A stretch of DNA of 48,094 nt from CAYFJO01 sp964343305 (lineage in GTDB: Bacteria; Planctomycetota; Planctomycetia; Pirellulales; Pirellulaceae). The notes under the pieces were generated by a model. The model made no database searches, was not told the origin of the DNA, and saw nothing but the letters and a program-made list of their open reading frames with translations. Below, in pieces: positions 17,349 through 24,578 of this stretch. The position numbers were made by a program, and so were the translations under genes. The stretch's first letter is position 1. Every line of letters starts with the position of its first letter. The stretch is from contig CAYFJO010000029.1 in NCBI GenBank assembly GCA_964343305.1, positions 1 through 48,094 on the forward strand, in the 5' to 3' direction.

Positions 17349-17540
17349 CTGCCGACAATTGCATGCTGGCCATCTGGCGAAACGGAAACCGAATAAGCCC
17401 AGCCATCGAGGGACAAGGTTAACAAATACCACCTGCATCTATTGACTCCACAGTAAGGACAGTCGTTCATTCGATTGAACGAAAACAAACTGTGGATGTT
17501 CCAAAAAATACGAAACCACAACATTCTAGGCTAATTCTTT

Positions 17541-18449
17541 GTGGCGGACAAAACGAGACAGACGCTTCTTTTGGTGATTTCGGCCGTCATTGTCACGGAT
17601 CTGATCGCCATTCCTTTCACCTCGATTTTTGATCGGTCTTGGCACGGCTTTCTTTTTGGGATTTTCGTGATCGGGTTTGTGTCACAAGTCGCCGTACTCG
17701 CGGGTTGGTCGGCGTTTGGAATTGGGGCGTTCGGCATGAGGCTCATCAAATCCTTGACTCTGCTTGTTGCAGCGCTGTGTGGCTTCGAAATTGGGCGGCA
17801 AGTTGTTCTTCCACACCCTTTCTTTTCCAATCACGCCATCGTCCCGCAAAACATGATTTCGTACCTTTTCATCTACTTTGGCGTGCACTTGATCGTCTAT
17901 GGCATCATGCGCCGCATCAAAGGTTGGCGAATCAGATCAAAGCACGTCTCTTCAGTGGCAAACGAATCATTGCAATTCTCAATACGGGACATGCTCCTTT
18001 GGACAGCGATCGTGGCGTTCCTTTTGATGGTGGGAAAATGGCTCTTGCGAAACGAGCCAAGAGGCGGCATTCATACATGGCTGATGTGGGAAACCAATGT
18101 CCAATTGTATATGGCGTTCATGTTCTCTATTGTGACATTGCCGGTGATCAATTGGGCACTTTCGACAAAGCCCATGTGGCGGGAAGAAAGTGTCAGCCAG
18201 TTCTTCTCGAGTTTAATTTATATCAGTGTTTGCGAATGGATTTTCTGGTGGATTGCATTGAAATCGTACGTTTACGTGACTGGAAGAACGGAATTCTCAC
18301 CGCACGTGTTTGAGATAACCGTCAGCGTCATCGTGATCAATTTGCTCGCGGCTCTGATCGCGACGCTTGTCGCGCTTGGGTTGTGGAATGCCGGCTTTTA
18401 TCTCGTCGAGCCTGGCGACAACGATTCACCCCGGCCGCACGAAAAATAA
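17541..18449 (+). CDS. Unknown multi-pass membrane protein
   Basis: A 302-residue protein from a GTG start, with about seven hydrophobic helices. Residues about 146-170 read QFSIRDMLLWTAIVAFLLMVGKW. This FSIRDxLLxTxIVAxxL segment recurs at the start of membrane regions in many planctomycete proteins of unknown function. No enzyme or transporter signature is visible. The start is uncertain because no good ribosome binding site precedes the GTG. The 256-base gap upstream carries no supported gene. Confidence 0.7.
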   Translation: MADKTRQTLLLVISAVIVTDLIAIPFTSIFDRSWHGFLFGIFVIGFVSQVAVLAGWSAFGIGAFGMRLIKSLTLLVAALCGFEIGRQVVLPHPFFSNHAIVPQNMISYLFIYFGVHLIVYGIMRRIKGWRIRSKHVSSVANESLQFSIRDMLLWTAIVAFLLMVGKWLLRNEPRGGIHTWLMWETNVQLYMAFMFSIVTLPVINWALSTKPMWREESVSQFFSSLIYISVCEWIFWWIALKSYVYVTGRTEFSPHVFEITVSVIVINLLAALIATLVALGLWNAGFYLVEPGDNDSPRPHEK

Positions 18450-18554
18450 TTCGTCCGCAAAAAACCTGTCCAACAAAGATTTCTGAAGTAGAATTGGGCA
18501 GACAACCGATATTGAAAACTCCCGGCTTTGAATATTTCGGCAGAGGGATCAATT

Positions 18555-18709
18555 TTAGGGTAGGTCGGAATCATCAAAGGCTCGTGCAAAAGCACGCCCG
18601 ATTCCCACCTGTCTCCCAGCAGCTCCGCTATGCTGCAATTCGGCCGGGAGTTTTTGCAGATTGGAGACCGCTGATCGTTTCTGATACGAAACTTTCAGCG
18701 GTCTTTTTT
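18555..18709 (+). ncRNA. Candidate structured RNA ending in a terminator
   Basis: About 155 bases in the 445-base gene-free gap between a membrane protein gene and the converging kinase gene fold into three consecutive elements. Stem 1 pairs AGGT/ACCT and GGAATC/GATTCC (18567-18572 with 18600-18605) and carries an inner hairpin with arms CGTGC/GCACG and an AAAA loop. Stem 2 pairs GTCTCC (18611) with GGAGAC (18663) and encloses GCAGC/GCTGC and CTCCC/GGGAG. The third is the intrinsic terminator. GGAGAC shares three bases with the terminator stem, so the two could compete as in an attenuator. I recognise no named RNA. It could be an sRNA, an orphan leader, or merely a structured 3' UTR of the gene ending at 18449. 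Confidence 0.45.
18666..18709 (+). terminator. Strong rho-independent terminator
   Basis: GACCGCTGA (18666-18674) pairs perfectly with TCAGCGGTC (18695-18703), with an inner GTTTC/GAAAC stem, followed by TTTTTT. It works only on the plus strand, since the minus strand has no T-run after the hairpin. No intact plus-strand gene lies directly upstream, which points to the structured RNA or to a long 3' UTR. Confidence 0.85.
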
Positions 18710-18894
18710 GTATCATGGATCCATGCAATCGCTGGCGGAACAATTCAACGCTCAACAGTTGCCCAACGGCTACGAGCTGGTTTCGTGTCAAACTTGACGA
18801 TATTCGACCAGACGGCGGGTTTCTCTTGCGAAGCTGCGAGTGAATCGGTCAACGAACTTGGGTGTTGTTCTAGCCTCATGCATGACTCGACCGG

Positions 18895-21800
18895 CTACCG
18901 CTCCGGGCGAAGGTCCTCGGCCCAACGCTGTGCTTCCCGGGCCTCTTGCTCCTGGCCCATTCGGCGGAGGACGTCGGCCAGGTTCATGTAGTTTTTGGCG
19001 AGGACATCGCGAACGCGCCCCGAGGTGACATCCCTCTGCAACACTTCTTGATATGAGGCGACGCAGTCTTGCAGCACAGAACGGGCTTCGTGCAACCGGC
19101 CTTGTTCCTGGAACAGGGCGCCCAACGACTCCTGAATCGCTGCCATCCAGAACTTGCAGGAGGTGTTATCGGGGAAGCGGCGTGCGAGCGTGGACTGCAA
19201 TTCCAGGGCTTCTCGAAGGTTGGCTTCCGCGCGCGTAGGATCACTCACCCGAAGATGATGATGCAGTCTCAAGCGGGTGTTGACCAAGGAGACGGCGTAG
19301 TCCGGGATATTCGGATGCTCGGCCACGAGTTGCTCGGCGATGATCAAGGCTCTTTCGAGCATCGCCGACGACCGTAGTGCGGCGTTCTTATCTGGAGCTC
19401 CCGGCTCATGCGACCGTTGGTCACCGAGCATGGCATACGTTTCGCTCAGGTCGTAACGATAATCGGCGACGTCCGGATGCTCATCGACGAGCTTCTCGAG
19501 GATCCGGGCCGCCTCGTGCCAACTGTGGCTCTCTGATTTCGGGCCAAAGTCCGGCCCTTGAGACATCTCCCGATAGCAGCGGGCCAGCAAATGGCGATAG
19601 TCCGGCACCGTTGGATAGTCGGCAATGAGCCGTTCCAAAAGACCTATGGCCTTCTGTCGGTAGTCGTCGTTCTCCTTGCCGTCACTGCCAAGAGAGGGCG
19701 GAGGAGAACTCGACTGCGGGCGTGGCGGTTCGGGCCGGCGCTCTTGCGGACTGCCGGGCCGAGGCGGGGGCCGGTCCGGATCGTCCTGCGCGAGACGCCG
19801 CCGAGGCGCCAAAGCGTCGTCCAATCGTTTCTCATCCTCTCGTCTCGGCTGCCGGGGAAACGGCGGGCGAGGCTCGTGACGCGGACCGCGAGGATCAAAC
19901 ACAAAGCCGCGCGGGCCACCGTCCGGCGGGCGCGGACCGTCCGGCCCACGGGGAGGAGGTCCGGGCAGTTCGGGGGTCCGCTTGCCAAGAAAGTAGTACG
20001 TACGCGCCAGTTCATACCGGCAGCGACGTGAGGTCGCGGACTCCGCTTCGAGCGTCGCCAGGGCGTTCAGGTGTGACTTGCGCCCCGCACCCGTTTGACT
20101 GGCTGCATCGCATACGTTGCCAAGCTCGTTGTGGATCCTGGCGATTTCGACGCGAAGCTCCGTCTCTTCCGCGGACGATTCTGCAAGCCGCGTGTACAAC
20201 TCGATCGCATCCAAGTATGCAACTTTGGCCTGTTCGTGATACCCCAGCCGCTGGTGGATGTCGCCGATGCGACGATAGGCTTCGGCGGTCTTGCGACGCA
20301 ACTTGGCGTCGCCAGCCCCCTCGGCCGCCAGGCGATCATAGAACGTCAGCATATGCTCCAACATCGCGGCCACTTCTTTCGACAGTACTGGCTGGACAGG
20401 GACCGTGGTTGTCCCTTCGGCGTCGACAACAAGTGCTGCGGAAGCCGGGGCGGTGCGGTCCGGAGCAAGCTGCCCAAACATACTGTCCAATGCTTCGATC
20501 GCCAGTGCCGTTGTATCTTCGGCTTTCTTGCGTTGCCGCCTTTCTTCCACATTGGCCTGCCGCTCTTGGGCGTGAGCCTGCGCCGTGCGCACGTAGCCCA
20601 CGCTGGCGACGACGGCCACGGCCACCAGCAGCAGAAGTGTACTTGCCGCCAAACTGGCCATGGCCGGCTTGCGTCGCGCCCACCGCCACAGCCGCTCGAA
20701 CGACGACACTCGACGCGCCTGAATCGGCCGGTCTTCCAGGAAACAGTTCAGATCGTGGGCAAACTCGTCACCCGTCTGATAGCGGTTGCGCGGCTCGCGC
20801 GCGATGGCCTTGAGAACGATCGTCTCCAAATCATGCGGGATGTCTGGATTGAGCGCGCGCGGACGTAACGGCTCGTCGTGCGTGATTCTTCCGATCAAGC
20901 TGCTGCGGCTACCGTCTGCGAAGGCCGGACGCAGGGTGAGCAACTCGTACAAAGTCAACCCCAGGCTGTAGATGTCGCTCCGCGCATCCACCTGGCCGGC
21001 AAACTGTTCCGGGGCCATGTAGGGCAACGTGCCGGCCATGATCCCGGTCTGGGTCACGTTGTCCTGGTCCATCGCCTTGGCCAGTCCGAAATCCGTGACC
21101 CAAACCACGCCCTGAGTGTCCAGCAGCAGGTTAGCCGGTTTGATATCGCGGTGCAGCGTGTGGTGCGAATGGGCGTAATGCAAGGCCTCCGCTACCTGCC
21201 ACCCAATCGTGGCAATGCGGCGCCAATAAGCCGGGCCGAACTGCTCTCCCTCGCCGAGCGTTGGCGCAGCGGGTGGGGGCTCGCTCGTCGCATCGGGCCA
21301 CCCACCGACCTTTGTATCATGGCCGACTGAGAAGCGGTCGGTGGCCATGTCAGCGGAAGGGGGGGGTCCCTCACGCAGACTTTCCACCGAAGGCGAAACT
21401 TCGCTTGGGTGGCCGGACGGCGGGGGCACTGGGACCAAGTCCCGTTCGTCCTGCTGCGCGCCGGCACCACCCTCCGCGGCTTGGCGAAGTCTGGCCAGGA
21501 ATGCATCCAGCCCCTGGCCGCGGATGAGCTGCATGACGATAAAGTGAAGCCCTTCGTGCTCCCCCACGCCGAAGACGGGGACGATGTTGGTGTGGTGCAG
21601 TTTTGCGGCCGTTTGTGCTTCGCGTTGAAATCGCCGGAGGTTCTCTTCATCCAGCAACGTCTGCTTCGGCAGCACCTTGACCGCAACGCGACGGCCGAGT
21701 GACTCCTGAAAGGCCTCGTAGACGATGCCCATGCCGCCGCGACCGATCTCGCCGAGGAGTCGGAAATCGCCGACACGTTCAGGCCGGACCGTGCCCAGAG

Positions 21801-22008
21801 AGACACGCTCACCGCTACGCTGTTCCTTTTGAACCTTCAACCGTTCCACAACGGCGACGGTCGGGAAAAGTTCCTCGATGTCCGCCGCCAAGTCCGGGCG
21901 CCGCGCCACATACTCCGAGATGGAGGGACGCTCTCCGCGACGTTGCCGTTCCACAAACTCGTCTGCCAAAACTTCCAGTGGATCGCGGTCCTCGTTTGTT
22001 TCAAACAT
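18895..22008 (-). CDS. Transmembrane Ser/Thr protein kinase with TPR region
   Basis: A 1037-residue Hanks-type kinase. The glycine loop GRGGMG is at 89-94, catalytic Lys111 in VAVK, HRDIKPAN at 286-293 and DFG at 306-308, so it should be active. A low-complexity insert of about 80 residues (177-257, rich in Pro and Ser) splits the lobes just after the hinge. A membrane helix at about 448-470 follows the kinase domain. The outer part has TPR-like helices, broken by a Pro/Arg-rich linker at roughly 690-780. The ATG lies two bases after the stop of the ECF sigma gene, so the two are coupled. ECF/STK pairs of this sort are known in planctomycetes. Signal and phosphorylation target are unknown. 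Confidence 0.93.
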   Translation of the reverse strand: MFETNEDRDPLEVLADEFVERQRRGERPSISEYVARRPDLAADIEELFPTVAVVERLKVQKEQRSGERVSLGTVRPERVGDFRLLGEIGRGGMGIVYEAFQESLGRRVAVKVLPKQTLLDEENLRRFQREAQTAAKLHHTNIVPVFGVGEHEGLHFIVMQLIRGQGLDAFLARLRQAAEGGAGAQQDERDLVPVPPPSGHPSEVSPSVESLREGPPPSADMATDRFSVGHDTKVGGWPDATSEPPPAAPTLGEGEQFGPAYWRRIATIGWQVAEALHYAHSHHTLHRDIKPANLLLDTQGVVWVTDFGLAKAMDQDNVTQTGIMAGTLPYMAPEQFAGQVDARSDIYSLGLTLYELLTLRPAFADGSRSSLIGRITHDEPLRPRALNPDIPHDLETIVLKAIAREPRNRYQTGDEFAHDLNCFLEDRPIQARRVSSFERLWRWARRKPAMASLAASTLLLLVAVAVVASVGYVRTAQAHAQERQANVEERRQRKKAEDTTALAIEALDSMFGQLAPDRTAPASAALVVDAEGTTTVPVQPVLSKEVAAMLEHMLTFYDRLAAEGAGDAKLRRKTAEAYRRIGDIHQRLGYHEQAKVAYLDAIELYTRLAESSAEETELRVEIARIHNELGNVCDAASQTGAGRKSHLNALATLEAESATSRRCRYELARTYYFLGKRTPELPGPPPRGPDGPRPPDGGPRGFVFDPRGPRHEPRPPFPRQPRREDEKRLDDALAPRRRLAQDDPDRPPPRPGSPQERRPEPPRPQSSSPPPSLGSDGKENDDYRQKAIGLLERLIADYPTVPDYRHLLARCYREMSQGPDFGPKSESHSWHEAARILEKLVDEHPDVADYRYDLSETYAMLGDQRSHEPGAPDKNAALRSSAMLERALIIAEQLVAEHPNIPDYAVSLVNTRLRLHHHLRVSDPTRAEANLREALELQSTLARRFPDNTSCKFWMAAIQESLGALFQEQGRLHEARSVLQDCVASYQEVLQRDVTSGRVRDVLAKNYMNLADVLRRMGQEQEAREAQRWAEDLRPER

Positions 22009-22009
22009 C

Positions 22010-22660
22010 TCAATTTCCTTCGGAGTAGCCGGGTGTCTGCGACAAGATGGACTTCAGTCGCCGGAGTGCCCGGATGTAACGGATGCTGGCGGTCTTCGGT
22101 TTGATCCCCAGCACATCAGCCACTTCGCTATTGCGAAGTTCCTCAAAATGCCGCAAAGCCAATACCTCACGGTCCAGCGGCTCCATAGCCGCAATGGCTT
22201 TTTCCGCCTGTTCGAGTATTTCCGCACGTGTCGCGGCCTGGCTGGGCGATGTGATGCTTCCCACCAATACGGCCGCGAGGGAGGCCGCGGTCGTTTGTGG
22301 ATAACGGCAACCGCGGACGTCCACTTCGCGGTACGCATCGCGCATCTGCGCGCCGAGGTGGTACCGGTGAACGTCGATCAGCGTCTGCAACAGGACCATC
22401 CGAAGCCAGACAAAGGGCGAAAAAGGTGAGTCGTTCCCGTAGTGTTGGAGCCGCTCAGCGGCGGCCACGTACCCTTCCTGGAGCACGTCGTCCGGGTCCA
22501 CGCGGCCCTGCAAACGCTGGTCTATGCGGAACTTGATCATCCGCCACAGTCGCTTGCGATGCAGCGAGAAAAGCTCGGCAAGTGCTTCCCGGTCGCCGCA
22601 TTTCAACCGGCGTGCTAACCCATCGGATCCGTCGATACTGTCGTCCACGCAAGACCTCAT
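22010..22660 (-). CDS. ECF sigma factor paired with Ser/Thr kinase
   Basis: A 216-residue sigma-70 family protein. Region 2 is seen in LARRLKCGDREALAELFSLH and VDPDDVLQEGYVAAAERL; region 4 in LDREVLALRHFEELRNSEVADVLG and the following helix. ATG 22660 gives the usual length; an ATG at 22690 and a non-ATG start at 22783 would add residues without family character. It lies directly upstream of the kinase gene, which replaces the usual anti-sigma gene. Inference: the kinase controls this sigma factor, perhaps by phosphorylation. Divergent secreted-protein genes begin 268 bases away and are candidate targets. Confidence 0.92.
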   Translation of the reverse strand: MRSCVDDSIDGSDGLARRLKCGDREALAELFSLHRKRLWRMIKFRIDQRLQGRVDPDDVLQEGYVAAAERLQHYGNDSPFSPFVWLRMVLLQTLIDVHRYHLGAQMRDAYREVDVRGCRYPQTTAASLAAVLVGSITSPSQAATRAEILEQAEKAIAAMEPLDREVLALRHFEELRNSEVADVLGIKPKTASIRYIRALRRLKSILSQTPGYSEGN

Positions 22661-22928
22661 AACAAAGAGTACGGAAACGCAGTGTCTCATTCTACAAAAG
22701 AATCGGCGCTTCCGCGTTAAATTGCCCCGCTGCACGTTTTCGCATGAGGAAACCAATGGATCGGTGACCTCAGTTGTCCCCATCCTGTCGGCACGAACTC
22801 TCAGAATCTGAAAAATAATGCAGAATCCGTGTCGAAGACCGGCGTCGCTTCTCGTACTTGCAGCATGCTTGTGACCGCAGTTCTAACGAGATCTGGATCA
22901 TTGACGACAACACGAAAGGAACCGGGAG

Positions 22929-24545
22929 ATGAAAAAACTGGCAATACTGTTCCTGGGACTGAGTATGGCGGCGACCCTGCAAGCGTTTGCCCAGCAACCC
23001 AGGAAACCGAAAATGAACGACCGGCGTCCGCCTCGGCACGAACGCGGCGGGGAGAGTACGGAATCCCTTACGAACAAACAGCGGGAACAAGCAAGGCAGA
23101 TCCTCTCCCGGTACAACCCCAACTCGCTCACAGCGAAGGATGCCCGTGCAATCCATAGGGCTTTTCGAGACGCAGGGCTGCGGGGCGGTCCGGCGATGAA
23201 TAACACGATCAAAGCAGCCGGGTTCGATCCCGACAAGCTGCGGGATTTGGCCCCGCCGCCGCCCAGGCCGCAAGGCGGAGGCAGAGACCAAGACCGCCGT
23301 CTGCCTCGGCCCGGCGACGCGCCGCCCGATCGGCCGGACGCCGGCAACCGCCCGGAAAGGCCAGGGAAGGCACCCGGGCAGTATTCCCTCGAACAGGCCA
23401 TCTCGGATCGCGCACAACTCCACACGATCGCATTTAGCGGATTGGCTTTCATTACTGGCGACTTCAGTGCGTCCACCTTCATTCCGCCGGGAAAGGTATG
23501 CGATTTCTTCGGATTCCAATACATGCGTGATATTGACGCGGCCGGCAAGGGTCACAATCCCGTCTTCCTAAACCGAGTCGTGGGCAATGTGATGCGCGTG
23601 CTCAACGTTGAGCAACGTCAGCTCTTTCTAGATCTTGCGGAAACTCAGACGAAAGAGCTGGAGACCCTCGCCTGGAAACGGTTGCCACTGATCAAGGCAT
23701 TCCATCGGGAACTGGATGGCAAGCGGCCGGGCGACAGTACGGGGCTCAATCGTGATGCTGTCGTCCAATATGTCGGCGGACTTTTCGCCCTCGATGCTGA
23801 GCTGAGTTACGCCCGGGCGGAGACCTTCGGCAAAGTAGCAACATCGCTCACTGCAAAGCAGAAAGAATATCTCGGAAAGATGAAATTCGGCGAGTTCAAT
23901 ACTTGGCCGGATGTTGACGAACGAGACAGCATCATCCGGGGAAAGCCCCATCTCTTCAACGTGGCCTATATGACTTACGGAAGCGAATTCTTCAGTTGGT
24001 ATGCCGGGTCGCTCGATGCCGACACCTATTTCTGCCCGGAACGACATGGAACCTATTTTGGTAGCTTCTACCTTAAAGATATGCCGGCGATGGGGAAACG
24101 GGACTTTGACATCAGCACCGCGATCACAGGCAACACCGGTGAGTCGTTTCTCGGGCTTCTCAATGCCGGTCAGCGCCGAGAGATATCCCGGATCATTGAC
24201 AGGCAACGAAAACCGCTCCAGGAAATCGTGGAAGTTCGCCGGGCCATAGCTATGGAATTGCGCAAGTTTCTGAAGGGGCAGCAGGCGGACAAGAACAACG
24301 TGCTGGCCCTTGGACGACGTTATGGAGAACTGGACGGGGAGTTGTCGTGGTTGTACGCAACGGCCTTTGCCAAAGTGAATAGCACGCTTACGGCCGACCA
24401 ACGCGCCGCGCTATTGAAACTGCACAACACTGACCATTACAGGACGGCCCCCGCCTACCTCTATTCCAGTCCCATGAGGGAACTGCCAGGGCTGCCCGAT
24501 ACAGACCATTTCTTTTCTGCACCGGATTCGTTCTTGAACCGATGA
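22929..24545 (+). CDS. Secreted protein with unnamed YFCPERxGTYFGSFYLKD domain
   Basis: A 538-residue exported protein. The signal peptide MKKLAILFLGLSMAATLQAFA is followed by a Pro/Arg/Gly-rich stretch to about residue 155. A domain of about 340 residues (about 158-500) follows; it is shared with the next gene. Its hallmarks are HTIAFSGLAFITG, PPGKVCDFFGFQYMRD, TWPDVDE, SWYAGSLDADTYFCPERHGT and YFGSFYLKDMPAMG. LTxxQ motifs (LTAKQKEYL, LTADQRAAL) recall the helical hairpins of Spy/CpxP-like periplasmic proteins, but the rest does not. No catalytic site identified. The ribosome binding site is GAAAGGA upstream of the ATG. Next gene starts 33 bases downstream. Confidence 0.88.
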   Translation: MKKLAILFLGLSMAATLQAFAQQPRKPKMNDRRPPRHERGGESTESLTNKQREQARQILSRYNPNSLTAKDARAIHRAFRDAGLRGGPAMNNTIKAAGFDPDKLRDLAPPPPRPQGGGRDQDRRLPRPGDAPPDRPDAGNRPERPGKAPGQYSLEQAISDRAQLHTIAFSGLAFITGDFSASTFIPPGKVCDFFGFQYMRDIDAAGKGHNPVFLNRVVGNVMRVLNVEQRQLFLDLAETQTKELETLAWKRLPLIKAFHRELDGKRPGDSTGLNRDAVVQYVGGLFALDAELSYARAETFGKVATSLTAKQKEYLGKMKFGEFNTWPDVDERDSIIRGKPHLFNVAYMTYGSEFFSWYAGSLDADTYFCPERHGTYFGSFYLKDMPAMGKRDFDISTAITGNTGESFLGLLNAGQRREISRIIDRQRKPLQEIVEVRRAIAMELRKFLKGQQADKNNVLALGRRYGELDGELSWLYATAFAKVNSTLTADQRAALLKLHNTDHYRTAPAYLYSSPMRELPGLPDTDHFFSAPDSFLNR

Positions 24546-24578
24546 CCATTTTCTTGGACACGAAAGAGGAGAATTACG

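Noticed and set aside
17111..17524. Minus-strand frame with CPYCG and a WD40-like SVSVSPDGQHAIVG
   Set aside because: Suggestive of an eroded WD40 fragment, but only one possible repeat is seen and half of the frame is antisense to the membrane protein gene. Too weak to annotate.
18555..18709. 6S RNA, SRP RNA or a known riboswitch
   Set aside because: The stem order and conserved words of these RNAs, as far as I can recall them, are not present, so I left the RNA unnamed.
18383..18991. Plus-strand 202-codon frame
   Set aside because: It runs through the structured RNA and terminator and into the kinase gene, and has no domain-like composition.
19722..20813. Plus-strand 363-codon frame rich in Arg, Pro and Ala
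   Set aside because: It is antisense to the kinase TPR and linker region, whose skewed composition explains the lack of stops.
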